Positions 6,381 through 13,533 of a DNA stretch of 15,517 nt are shown one piece after another. The position numbers were made by a program, and so were the translations under genes. The notes under the pieces were generated by a model, which saw only the letters and a program-made list of their open reading frames with translations, was not told the DNA's origin and did no database searches. This DNA comes from CAYIGN01 sp964363055 (lineage in GTDB: Bacteria; Patescibacteriota; Minisyncoccia; Sungbacterales; HO2-52-23), in contig CAYIGN010000013.1 in assembly GCA_964363055.1 (NCBI GenBank), positions 1 to 15,517 of the forward strand. Reading direction: 5' to 3'. Within the stretch, counting starts at the first letter, position 1. The number at the start of each line of letters is the position of its first letter.

Positions 6381-6455
6381 AAATAATTTTATGACGCGAA
6401 CTGTTAGAAGTCATCTCAAAAATACTTATGTCACTTTGTTAGTTCTACCCTTATT

Positions 6456-6484
6456 ATTATAGTGCTTCCTTAGATTAAGAACAA
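6456..6484 (-). promoter_or_regulatory. sigma70-type promoter reading toward the hydrolase remnant and DUF192-hydrolase
   Basis: On the minus strand TTGTTC (6484-6479) and TATAAT (6461-6456) are 17 nt apart, with a perfect -10. It probably once served the truncated hydrolase. It could now drive the DUF192-hydrolase gene through a leader of about 330 nt that includes the inverted-repeat element, since no better promoter is seen closer to 6119. Confidence 0.55.
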
Positions 6485-6525
6485 GCTCCTGAATCCTCCG
6501 GTCCTGATCCGCCGAATCGAAGAAT

Positions 6526-6547
6526 GCCCGCCGGATGCGGGCTTTTT
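6526..6547 (+). terminator. intrinsic terminator on the plus strand without an assigned gene
   Basis: GCCCGC (6526-6531) pairs with GCGGGC (6537-6542) around CGGAT, followed by TTTTT. No plus-strand gene lies upstream. ATCCG at 6508-6512 could pair with the loop and compete with the stem. A short RNA starting near 6470 from a weaker plus promoter (TTGTTA 6436-6441, TATAGT 6458-6463) is possible but unproven. Confidence 0.55.
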
Positions 6548-6652
6548 CGCGGCGCAGATACTTCCTCACTGAATGGGGTAGAGATGAGCGGGACATACAG
6601 TGGAAGGTAGCAGAGAAACATCATACGGTCAATTCCCCTATTAGGTGCGGGG

Positions 6653-6964
6653 TTATGCTTTTATCACCGCGATTGGTTTGAGGCGCGCGACTTTTTTGGC
6701 GATTCCCGCGCCGTGGACCACGTCAACTACATTCTCTATATCCTTATAGGCAAGCGGCGCCTCTTCGGCAAGACCAGACAGGGACCCGGAGCGAACAACG
6801 ACCCCTTCTTGCTCTAACTGATCGCGGAGCGTGGAGCCGCGAAATTGTCTCTTGGCCGCGTGGCGCGAGAGCCGGCGCCCCGCGCCCATGGTGCCCAGCT
6901 GATCCCGGCCGCGGTCGCGGGCATGTTTTGAAATATGGACGTGTATGCGTCTCTGGCGGCCCAC
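6653..6964 (-). pseudogene. rtcB: rtcB remnant: N-terminus missing and active-site region deleted
   Basis: RtcB is the GTP-dependent RNA ligase that joins 2',3'-cyclic-phosphate or 3'-phosphate ends to 5'-OH ends; it normally has about 400-480 residues. Here only about 103 codons remain. The last 80 or so are typical RtcB C-terminus: GAGRRLSRHAAKR, GVVVRS, GLAEEAPLAYKDIENVVDVV and KVARLKPIAVIK. Directly before them stands RDRGRDQLGTMGAG, which is the motif preceding the conserved Asn-His metal site of RtcB (N202-H203 in Pyrococcus horikoshii), not the STxHGAGR motif expected there. The protein thus jumps in frame from just before N202 to just after H404, losing about 200 residues including the guanylylated His. 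An in-frame TAA lies just before the GTG. It follows the archease and PHP genes. Confidence 0.8.
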
Positions 6965-6991
6965 TTCGTCTTATCAGAACTCCCCCAGGTA

Positions 6992-7900
6992 TTAGGCCGT
7001 GGCGGATTTTCTTTTCTCCATTACAAGATCAAGTTCGGGAATAATATCCTCAATCGGAAATCCGTATGTCTCAAAATCGCCGACGGTACGGGCGGCATGC
7101 AGGCCGCGGCTGTCGGGGGCGTGCCCGCCTTTTTCGTGGAAATCCGAGCCGCCGGTGCGCAGGATCCGATAACGGGCTGCCAGATGCTGGAGCAATTCCA
7201 CATCGTCTTCGGTATGTGAAGGGTTGAACACCTCAATTCCTTCAATACCCCATCCGGCCAACTTCTTGAGAAACTCTTCAAGTCCGTCCGGGTCTCCCTG
7301 AAAATGAATGGCCGGATGAGACCAGATCGCCACGCCGTCAACATCGTGTATCAGCCCAATTGCTTCGCGGCAGGTAATATGCGCACGATGGACATAGTGC
7401 GGACTTTGATTTGAAAGAAAACGCTCAATGAAATCGTGGCTGGTCGAAACACCGCTCAGTATATCCTTGTTCTCGGGATGCTTGAGAATGGCTCGGGCGA
7501 TGTGCGGGCGCGCGATAACCGCTCCGGTTGCTTCCCGAAGCACGTCGTCCCATTCAACCGCGAATCCGGCCCGTTTCAGATTCTCCACCATGCGCACGGC
7601 TCCTTCAACCCGATCATGCTTGAATCTTTCCAGCTGCAAGAGGAATTCTTCACCTCTATAATCAATGCCGTATCCTAAAATGTGCGTGCCGTGTTCCTCC
7701 GCCGACATCTCTATCCCGGGTATGACACGGATCCCTGACACAGTTCCGGCTCCGATTACCTCCGCGATCCCCGCGACCGTATCATGATCGGTGAGCGCAA
7801 TCACCGAGAGCCCCTCATCTCTGGCCATTGCCGCTATTTCGGCCGGCGTATGCCTGCCATCCGAAGCAGCGGATTGAATTTGGAGGTCAAAAGTATTCAC
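6992..7900 (-). CDS. PHP-domain phosphoesterase (TrpH/YciV-like) with Gln in place of the first two metal His
   Basis: 302 residues of the PHP superfamily, like TrpH/RNase AM (5'-3' removal of nucleotides or 3',5'-bisnucleotide hydrolysis). Metal-site motifs seen: SDG (D14), ALTDHDT, PGIEMS, ARPHIA, WSHPAIH and GGSDFH near the C-terminus. The opening motif, normally D-L-H-x-H-S, reads DLQIQS: both His codons are CAA (Gln). The other ligands are intact, so metal binding may be altered rather than abolished. It starts with GTG and has no Shine-Dalgarno; the 7-nt repeat tract at 7903-7933 occupies that place. It lies between archease and the rtcB remnant, which suggests a nucleic-acid role. Confidence 0.85.
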   Translation of the reverse strand: MNTFDLQIQSAASDGRHTPAEIAAMARDEGLSVIALTDHDTVAGIAEVIGAGTVSGIRVIPGIEMSAEEHGTHILGYGIDYRGEEFLLQLERFKHDRVEGAVRMVENLKRAGFAVEWDDVLREATGAVIARPHIARAILKHPENKDILSGVSTSHDFIERFLSNQSPHYVHRAHITCREAIGLIHDVDGVAIWSHPAIHFQGDPDGLEEFLKKLAGWGIEGIEVFNPSHTEDDVELLQHLAARYRILRTGGSDFHEKGGHAPDSRGLHAARTVGDFETYGFPIEDIIPELDLVMEKRKSATA

Positions 7901-7902
7901 AG

Positions 7903-7933
7903 AAATGCTGAATGCTAAGGGCTAAATGCTAAA
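7903..7933. repeat. heptanucleotide repeat tract A
   Basis: Plus-strand units of 7 nt: AAATGCT, GAATGCT, AAGGGCT, AAATGCT, then a partial unit. It lies in the 49-nt gap between archease and the PHP gene, immediately upstream of the PHP GTG start where a ribosome-binding site would be expected. Confidence 0.8.
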
Positions 7934-7949
7934 CATTGGGTATTGAACG

Positions 7950-8378
7950 CTATATATCAAACACAAGCATTGTCTCAAACAAGCCGGTTTCCGGATTCCT
8001 CTTGATATCCACTTCATGGTACGAAACCGCTTTGATATCGTGTTCAATATCTTCGGCAACGAATCCTGAGATCTCTCCCTCCAGAAAATTCTCGCCAAAC
8101 TTCCGGAAATTCACCGCAGTGAAAACGGCATTTGATATATCGGATTGGGCAATCACTTCGGACAGAAATTCTACCAGAAGAGAACTTATATCCACTGTTT
8201 CAACTTTTACTGCCTGCGTCACCGGCTTGGCGCCTTTCGGGAGTTTGGCGAAGTCCGGCCGTAAATAAAACGCCATCCCGCGCAGCGCGGCGCGAAAAAG
8301 TTCTTGGATGCTCTTACCCCATACTCGCATTCGCATGTCGGCAGTGTGGGGGAGAATTTCAAATCCTTCGCTCATCAT
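7950..8378 (-). CDS. archease (RtcB-activating protein)
   Basis: 142 residues with the archease pattern: FEILPHTADMRMRVWGKSIQELF at the start, a middle segment with SSLLVEFLSEVI, and the ending YHEVDIKRNP followed by VFDI with the conserved C-terminal Asp. Archease acts with RtcB, speeding guanylylation and multiple turnover and broadening NTP use. The length is normal. Two adjacent ATGs are possible (8378 and 8375). The start follows the TAA of the Mur ligase without a gap, so translation is probably coupled. Its natural partner two genes downstream is only a remnant here, so either another rtcB exists elsewhere or archease is now idle. Confidence 0.93.
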   Translation of the reverse strand: MMSEGFEILPHTADMRMRVWGKSIQELFRAALRGMAFYLRPDFAKLPKGAKPVTQAVKVETVDISSLLVEFLSEVIAQSDISNAVFTAVNFRKFGENFLEGEISGFVAEDIEHDIKAVSYHEVDIKRNPETGLFETMLVFDI

Positions 8379-9755
8379 TTAATTATGATAACACTTTTGC
8401 AGCTCCTCGCGTGCCACCGCCCGATCATCCCACGGAATCTTTCCGCCGTCCCTACCCATAATCCAGGGCTCGGCGCCCTTGCCGGTGATGACGACCGTAT
8501 CACCGGGTTTTGCCGATTGCAGAGCCGCCTGGATTGCGGTGCGACGATCCAGTATTTTTTGGGGTCTTGGGTTTTGGGTCTTGGGTTTTGGGCACAGCGG
8601 CAAACCAGAGGCGATCTCTTCTAAAATCGCCGTCTGATCCTCGTCGTATGGATCTTCGTTGGTGAGAATTATCTCTTCACAAAACTCCGCCGCAATCTTT
8701 CCTAGCTCCGGTCGTTTCCACCGATCTCGTCCGCCGCCTGCAGACCCCAACACGCAAATCATCCTTCGCCCTTCGGCTTTTGTCTTTTGTCGTTTGCCGT
8801 TTATCTTTTGTCGTTTGCCGTTTGCCGTTTGCCCCTCACTTCGCAGCGTTTGGTACACACTGCGAAGCGAATCCGGAGTATGCGCATAATCCACCACTAC
8901 CGCAAAGGGCTGTCGCGCGATAAATTCCATCCGACCCGCGACACCGGAGAATTCGGCCACGGCCCGGGCCATTTTCTCCAGCCGCAGATGCTGACTTAGT
9001 CCGGTTGTTATAGCCGCAAGGATATTATAGAAGTTAAACTCCGCGATCAGGGTTGAGGTAAATTGCTGATCCCCGATATCAAAACTTATGCCATTGCTGC
9101 CGATCACAACCTCGCGTACCGGCCAGCTCTTGATCTTCACGTCTATCCCCATTCTTCCGTAAAGCAATGGGACGGCCGCAGTCGCGGCGCAGAAGCGCCG
9201 CGACTGCGGATCGTCGCGGTTGATGATCGCGACCGCAGAGGGACGCAGCCGCCAAAAAAGATCAAGTTTGGATCGGAGATACCGCTCAAAACTGCCATGC
9301 GCCTCAATGTGCTCAGGAGCGACGTTGGTCATAACTGCCGCTCCGAATTTTATGAAGCGGTGCCGCGACTGGGCAATCCCCTGCGAAGTGACTTCGATGA
9401 CTGCCCAGCGGCACCCCGCCCGCACGGCCCGGCGCAAGAATTTTTGCAGAAAAAACCGCCCCGGCATTGTCATCTTCAACTGATTCTCCTCCTCACGCTC
9501 GCCAATTCGGAATCGCAGTGAAGACAGGGAGGCGACTTTTTCCCCGGATGAAGCCAAGATGTCGTGCAACAAATGGACCACAGTGGTCTTGCCCTTGGTG
9601 CCGGTTACTCCGATGACCGAGATATGCCGCGACGGAAAGCCGTACACCGCCGCGGCGGCAAAGCCAAGCATAAAATGATACATCGGCTGCAGCAGGAGAA
9701 AGATCGGCCGCGGGAGCATCCTTTTCATTGTCGCCAAAAGAACCTCCATGGACAT
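8379..9755 (-). CDS. MurE-like Mur ligase lacking the N-terminal domain
   Basis: 458 residues. The Mur ligase P-loop TGTKGKTT lies at 51-58, so the usual N-terminal UDP-binding domain is missing; similar short forms are common in candidate-phyla genomes. The core resembles MurE: VAPEHIEAHGSFERYLRSK, the GRMEFI and DYAHTPDSLRS motifs (about 272-295), then LGSAGGGRDRWKRPELGKIA and GKGAE near the end. The amino-acid-selecting DNPR motif of diaminopimelate MurE is replaced by NEDPYDED, so the added residue cannot be predicted. Probable role: ATP-dependent amino-acid addition to a peptidoglycan precursor in the cytoplasm. Two 7-nt repeat tracts add low-complexity peptides (residues about 307-327 and 388-398), and a 15-bp palindrome lies at about 182-193. 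It starts 6 nt after res, with no Shine-Dalgarno. Confidence 0.87.
   Translation of the reverse strand: MSMEVLLATMKRMLPRPIFLLLQPMYHFMLGFAAAAVYGFPSRHISVIGVTGTKGKTTVVHLLHDILASSGEKVASLSSLRFRIGEREEENQLKMTMPGRFFLQKFLRRAVRAGCRWAVIEVTSQGIAQSRHRFIKFGAAVMTNVAPEHIEAHGSFERYLRSKLDLFWRLRPSAVAIINRDDPQSRRFCAATAAVPLLYGRMGIDVKIKSWPVREVVIGSNGISFDIGDQQFTSTLIAEFNFYNILAAITTGLSQHLRLEKMARAVAEFSGVAGRMEFIARQPFAVVVDYAHTPDSLRSVYQTLRSEGQTANGKRQKINGKRQKTKAEGRRMICVLGSAGGGRDRWKRPELGKIAAEFCEEIILTNEDPYDEDQTAILEEIASGLPLCPKPKTQNPRPQKILDRRTAIQAALQSAKPGDTVVITGKGAEPWIMGRDGGKIPWDDRAVAREELQKCYHN
8562..8592. repeat. heptanucleotide repeat tract B inside the Mur ligase
   Basis: Plus-strand units alternate GGGTCTT, GGGTTTT, GGGTCTT, GGGTTTT, followed by GGGCACA. 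It is translated as a Pro/Lys/Gln-rich stretch (KPKTQNPRPQ) just before the DRRTAI segment of the ligase, a place where relatives would have a loop. Confidence 0.9.
8774..8836. repeat. heptanucleotide repeat tract C inside the Mur ligase
   Basis: About nine 7-nt units on the plus strand, among them TGTCTTT, TGTCGTT (twice), TGCCGTT (three times), TATCTTT and TGCCCCT. In the protein this gives a 7-residue repeat (NGKRQKI, NGKRQKT) between the DYAHTPDSLRS helix and the VLGSAGGGRD strand, likely a surface loop. Confidence 0.92.
9176..9209. repeat. perfect 15-bp inverted repeat inside the Mur ligase
   Basis: CCGCAGTCGCGGCGC (9176-9190) and its exact reverse complement (9195-9209) surround AGAA. 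It encodes residues about 182-193 (SRRFCAATAA), between the ligase motifs, and resembles an inserted REP-type palindrome. Confidence 0.8.
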
Positions 9756-9761
9756 TATTTA

Positions 9762-12656
9762 CTACAACAAGCGCCTTTTACTGCTCCGGATCAGCCGCTC
9801 GGTTGTCGCACGCGCAATACCCACCAATCCCTCAAATCCAAGCTGGCTGTTTTCTCTTGCGTCTTTGTCTGACATAACAAGATACTCCCACTGCGTGGGC
9901 TGACTTTCAACGCTCACCTTGCTCGCAGTCTTACACCAACTTTGAGCGGCGCGGGCTTTGAGCACGATTGGATTGTTGGCGTCACTTTCGGCCTTCTGTA
10001 TTTCTTCCTCTGCTTTCGTCTCCACGATAAACATCCGCTCTGCCGTCTTTACAATAAAGTCGGGATAGTAGGGGCGCGTGATTCCGTACTGGTCGCGGTA
10101 AGAAATGTTGAGATCGTGCTTGCGCTCTTGGAGTTTCAAAAACGCTTCAACTTCCCCGGACACATTCAAAACTTCCGCAATAAACTTTTTCTCAAAGCCC
10201 TCGCCGCTCCTTCGATATCCGAGCTTGGGGTAAATACACCTCTCCACCGGAACGGCAAGCGATTCCCGCACATAGATTTTTTTCAAATCGCTCACGCGGC
10301 CTACTTTTCCAACTTTCGCCTCATACTGAATCTCGCCGAGCGCCTCCACTATCGCGCGCCGCACTACACCAACGATAAAATCAAACAAATCGGAATAGTT
10401 CAATACGATGTAATTCTCCTGCTTGCTAAAATCCGCCTTCTGCCCGAACAGCTTTCTATTTACGTACTCATCAACGATGGCGGTAATCTCCGACATCTGG
10501 CCGGTCAAGAGCTGCATGCCGCGCTCGCGAGCGATAGCAAGAGTCGCTTGCCGGAGAAAATGATTGTAATCAAAGTATTCGTTTTCCATCTTCCAGGTCT
10601 TCACCTTCCCGCCGGTCTCGGCGTGCCTTTCCGTAACGGCAAGTTTTGAAAGCTGTTTTTGCAGAACATCAAACGGGATTTTGTACGAAGGCAATTTATT
10701 GATATCCACTCCGCGGACATCAAGCCGCGGCGCCTGCTCGTACACTTGCGCCGGCCATGCGATGTCGTACTTTTCAATCCGTTCCGGCGTTGCCTCAATA
10801 AGCGCCAAGTCGCCGGTAACGTCGGTCTCGCCGCTGTCGCCAATACCGATCGCATATCCTTGCGCGCGCAATTCATCGTAAAACGCTCTGAATCTTGGAT
10901 GCTCAACAACAAAAAGAAAATCAAGCGAGCTTTTCGGCGGTTTATTCCGCATAACATCTTCCCGCGCCTCGCGCTTCAATTCCTGCAATTCGGGGTATTC
11001 ATAAGGGGGGAACATCAGACGAAGCCCGCGTCCCACGATCTGCTCGAGTAGAAGGTCCGCCTCCGCGCTTCGGAGCACGACCGTAACGGCGACATTTCTC
11101 GTATCAAATCCCTCGCGAAGCATGAGTACGCTTATCACAATACGAATTGGATTGACCTCCTCCGGCTCATCAAGCGTCTCAAGCTGAAGCCGGTATTTCT
11201 CCCACTCTTTGTCGCCCATTTCTCCCTTCTTGTCCGAATGGATAACAAGCGTTTGCTTCTCATAACTCCTGCCGCGCTCGTCGGTAAGGTGCAAAAAATG
11301 CTCGGCAACCAAATCCGCCACCTCGGTATTTTCGGCAAGGATAAACAGCACCGGCTTTTTCTCAATGCCGCGTTCTTTAAACTCCTCAGCGATCTGCTCC
11401 ATTTTTTTCCTTCCAATGTCAAGGAGCAATTTTTGGTCCGAAGCAAGCCCGATAACCGCGCCGCGGCGATGGTCGCCCTCCGGCTCGGCCCGCTCCGCAC
11501 GCACTCGTAACTCTCCGGCGCCCGCCTGCGCGCCGCGCGCGGGCAGGTCCTCTCCGACGACAAGTTGCCGCTCCTCAAGGAAAATCTGCTTGACAAGCAT
11601 GGCGCGCATCGCGTCAACCAAATCGTAATCATAAACAATATGAGGAAAATACTCTTTTCGCTCCGCGCTTCCGAAAAACGGCGTTGCCGAAAAATCAATC
11701 TGCAAAAACAAACCCCGCTTTTCTTTATGCTGTTCGGCAATTCGTTCTTGAAGCACCCGCATAAATCGCCGCCAGACAAGCTCGTCGCCGGTTTTTGATT
11801 TTGAGCCGTGCACGTGGTGCGCCTCGTCATTGAGAACTATCAAATCCGGATACTCGGCGAGAAAGTCGGCAATAACTTCGCCGCGCGGCTGGTCTTCCAC
11901 GTCCGCGCCGGTGTATTGATCCCACAAGCTCTTACTCTCGCTCAAACGAAACTGCTGCCAGTTGGTGATATACACAAACGGCTCGTCCGGCGCCGTCTGA
12001 TTCGCGCGCACATCGGACGGCTCAAGCACGCGCAAATTAAACCGATTTCGCCATCGCTCGCCGTCCGGCATAAACAAACTGCGCTCAAAATCCGAACGCG
12101 ATTTATCGCGAAGGCCGGTTTTTGGGTCGTGCTTGCCCAAAAACATATCCAGCAGGCGATTCAATACTTCGTGTCCGGGCGCGACAACCATGAAATGCGA
12201 GGAGTATTTTTTTCCTGCCCCGAGCGAAGTCGCGGGGTCGTTCTCGCCGTTCTGCTTGTTGAAGTATTGCCATACCAATAGCGCGGCGAGTACCCACGTT
12301 TTGCCGGTACCCGTCGCCATTTTGAGCGCGTACTTCGGAAACGGAATTGACGCCACTTCCTCCGAGAGCGCCGCGCTTTGGGCGAGCGCATCCGGCGCCA
12401 GACGCTCGTATGCGTCTTTGAGCGCAGCAAATCCCAAAATTTCGTGGCAGTAAACAATCACCTCAATCGCACCGCGCTGACAATCGTGGAATCGCTCGTT
12501 GTCTTCCTCGTCGCGGAGAAACCAATACGCCAAGAGGTCGTGCGTTGTCTGCGTAACGCCGGGCCAGCCCTGATCCGCCCACGCGCGCGCCTCCTCCGCA
12601 AGAGCTTTTACGAGAGGCAGTTCATTGACGACGGGTTGTATTGATTTTCTAGACAT
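9762..12656 (-). CDS. res: type III restriction enzyme, Res subunit (helicase-nuclease)
   Basis: 964 residues, the usual size for type III Res. Superfamily-2 helicase motifs: Walker A MATGTGKT (113-120), motif II DEAH (about 277-280), motif III SATPFFG (about 321) and motif VI QIVGRGLRL (about 537). The C-terminal endonuclease has a PD-(D/E)xK site: PDF at about 863 and ETK at about 878-880. All catalytic elements are intact. With the methyltransferase it forms a complex that cuts unmodified DNA after ATP-driven translocation. AGGG lies 7 nt before the ATG. Residues about 370-379 (PARGAQAG) and 139-146 (DPATSLGA) are encoded by G+C-rich palindromes and look like in-frame insertions. The DUF3800 gene lies between it and mod. 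Confidence 0.93.
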   Translation of the reverse strand: MSRKSIQPVVNELPLVKALAEEARAWADQGWPGVTQTTHDLLAYWFLRDEEDNERFHDCQRGAIEVIVYCHEILGFAALKDAYERLAPDALAQSAALSEEVASIPFPKYALKMATGTGKTWVLAALLVWQYFNKQNGENDPATSLGAGKKYSSHFMVVAPGHEVLNRLLDMFLGKHDPKTGLRDKSRSDFERSLFMPDGERWRNRFNLRVLEPSDVRANQTAPDEPFVYITNWQQFRLSESKSLWDQYTGADVEDQPRGEVIADFLAEYPDLIVLNDEAHHVHGSKSKTGDELVWRRFMRVLQERIAEQHKEKRGLFLQIDFSATPFFGSAERKEYFPHIVYDYDLVDAMRAMLVKQIFLEERQLVVGEDLPARGAQAGAGELRVRAERAEPEGDHRRGAVIGLASDQKLLLDIGRKKMEQIAEEFKERGIEKKPVLFILAENTEVADLVAEHFLHLTDERGRSYEKQTLVIHSDKKGEMGDKEWEKYRLQLETLDEPEEVNPIRIVISVLMLREGFDTRNVAVTVVLRSAEADLLLEQIVGRGLRLMFPPYEYPELQELKREAREDVMRNKPPKSSLDFLFVVEHPRFRAFYDELRAQGYAIGIGDSGETDVTGDLALIEATPERIEKYDIAWPAQVYEQAPRLDVRGVDINKLPSYKIPFDVLQKQLSKLAVTERHAETGGKVKTWKMENEYFDYNHFLRQATLAIARERGMQLLTGQMSEITAIVDEYVNRKLFGQKADFSKQENYIVLNYSDLFDFIVGVVRRAIVEALGEIQYEAKVGKVGRVSDLKKIYVRESLAVPVERCIYPKLGYRRSGEGFEKKFIAEVLNVSGEVEAFLKLQERKHDLNISYRDQYGITRPYYPDFIVKTAERMFIVETKAEEEIQKAESDANNPIVLKARAAQSWCKTASKVSVESQPTQWEYLVMSDKDARENSQLGFEGLVGIARATTERLIRSSKRRLL
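11520..11544. repeat. G+C-rich palindrome inside res
   Basis: GCCCGC (11520-11525) pairs with GCGGGC (11539-11544), with an inner GCGC/GCGC pairing. It encodes the Ala/Gly-rich PARGAQAGAG stretch between two conserved parts of the helicase, so it looks inserted. Confidence 0.6.
12218..12237. repeat. REP-like palindrome inside res
   Basis: CCCCG (12218-12222) pairs with CGGGG (12233-12237). The core CCCCGAGCGAAGTCGCGGGG resembles a repeat often met between genes in bacterial genomes. It encodes DPATSLGAG in a variable loop after the P-loop of Res. Confidence 0.5.
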
Positions 12657-12678
12657 ACTTATACCCTGTGGATAACCC

Positions 12679-12706
12679 TTGCTTTTTTTGAAAATCCTGC
12701 TATTTT
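12679..12706 (+). promoter_or_regulatory. candidate plus-strand promoter in the res / DUF3800 gap
   Basis: TTGCTT (12679-12684) and TATTTT (12701-12706) are 16 nt apart, and TGC directly before the -10 makes an extended -10. It points away from res toward the hairpins at 12714-12759. Weak evidence. Confidence 0.35.
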
Positions 12707-12712
12707 AAACAT

Positions 12713-12770
12713 AGATACGGGCTGGGTATCCCGGCCGGTAGAGCCCCGAGTAATCGGGGTCTTTGCTTTT
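12713..12770 (+). ncRNA. candidate short structured RNA ending in a terminator
   Basis: After the candidate promoter come a small hairpin (GATAC 12714-12718, GTATC 12726-12730), a G+C-rich link and a terminator-like stem CCCCGA-GTAA-TCGGGG (12744-12759) followed by TCTTTGCTTTT. The T-rich side is on the plus strand, opposite to all neighbouring genes. A product of about 55 nt would face the 3' end of the DUF3800 gene. No RNA family recognised; the stem may simply be a terminator. Confidence 0.3.
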
Positions 12771-13533
12771 ATGGGAAAACCTTCAAACTATTGGCCATCC
12801 CATAAATAAATTTTTCCTTAAAATACCGCAACGATGGATGGTCTTCTTGCTTGAGAATGGTTCGTGCGATCGGTGAGACAATTAGATCCGCGACCTGATG
12901 TCCGATGATATTAGACTGTTTTTTACGGAACTCCAAACGAACATGAATTTCATCCAGCTTATCCTGGTTTATATACCGAGGGAATCCGCGCGCAATATCC
13001 GATCCGTCCTTCCTACGAAGCCACTCAAAAGATTTATGTAATTCCTCGTCCTCTTTCGGGCCGCGCGCTTCAGTGATGAAATGCAGATAATCTACCTGGG
13101 CGTTGCAGGCATAGTTAAAAAACTTTTCAAATACAAATCCAAAAGCAAGATCATATGGACTAAAAGGATTTGAATATCTCTTCTTGAGATCGACTTTCTT
13201 TATTACGCCGGCAGCAATTTTCATTTTCGTCAGATTGACTTGTTGCGAGATATCATTAAGAAAACTCTCCCGTTGTTCTTTGTTGTTCAGAAAAACGAAA
13301 TCTCCTTCGCGGCTGGCGATTTCCCGACCATGCAGAATAATGCCCTCGTGCGTGAAATAATTCAGCTTGAGACGATTAAATCGAAAAACTGCATCAGGGT
13401 AATCCGTCGGGTCGAAAGCTACACCGGCAATCGCAAAAATAGGAAAATCGGGATCAATCCTGTGAAGCGAATGATCACCAGTTTCATCGAGGAATACCAG
13501 CAGTTTTTTCTTTATAACAAATTCCTCATTCAT
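12769..13533 (-). CDS. DUF3800 protein within the restriction-modification operon
   Basis: 254 residues of the DUF3800 family, thought to have an RNase-H-like fold. Visible hallmarks are the N-terminal acidic motif FLDETGD (D16, E17), an ITEARG segment with Glu and Arg, and the C-terminal GHQVADLIVSPIAR with an Asp near 213. Its biochemical role is not established. The ATG overlaps the mod stop (ATGA), with GGAGG 8 nt upstream inside the mod end, so it is translationally coupled to the methyltransferase and probably made in similar amounts. The gene is A+T-richer (sampled lines 38-43% G+C) than res (about 60%), which suggests separate acquisition. It may be an accessory nuclease or control factor of the R-M system, but this is inference. 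Confidence 0.85.
   Translation of the reverse strand: MNEEFVIKKKLLVFLDETGDHSLHRIDPDFPIFAIAGVAFDPTDYPDAVFRFNRLKLNYFTHEGIILHGREIASREGDFVFLNNKEQRESFLNDISQQVNLTKMKIAAGVIKKVDLKKRYSNPFSPYDLAFGFVFEKFFNYACNAQVDYLHFITEARGPKEDEELHKSFEWLRRKDGSDIARGFPRYINQDKLDEIHVRLEFRKKQSNIIGHQVADLIVSPIARTILKQEDHPSLRYFKEKFIYGMANSLKVFP

Larger units (their letters stand above)
6381..6652. other. intergenic stretch of about 270 bp without a supported gene
   Basis: It lies between the inverted-repeat element and the rtcB remnant. I see a minus-strand promoter (6456-6484), a plus-strand terminator-like hairpin (6526-6547) and at 6408-6424 a sequence matching the end of the 2448-2607 palindrome at 15 of 17 bases. From about 6550 to 6652 I see no gene or clear structure. 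Confidence 0.6.

Noticed and set aside
6436..6463. Plus-strand promoter TTGTTA / TATAGT as the source of a definite small RNA
   Set aside because: It overlaps a better minus-strand promoter using the same A+T-rich bases; kept only as a possibility with the terminator at 6526-6547.
7903..8836. Heptanucleotide tracts as a CRISPR array
   Set aside because: Units are 7 nt, contiguous and without spacers, and two tracts lie within a coding sequence; no cas genes are seen.
8838..8868. CTTCGCAG / CTGCGAAG inverted repeat in the Mur ligase as a regulatory hairpin
   Set aside because: Only 8 bp with a 13-nt loop inside conserved coding sequence; not distinct enough from chance.
12667..12675. Perfect DnaA-box sequence TTATCCACA before res, considered as part of an origin
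   Set aside because: It is a single copy; one such 9-mer can occur by chance in a window of this size, and there is no cluster, A+T-rich unwinding region or dnaA gene nearby.
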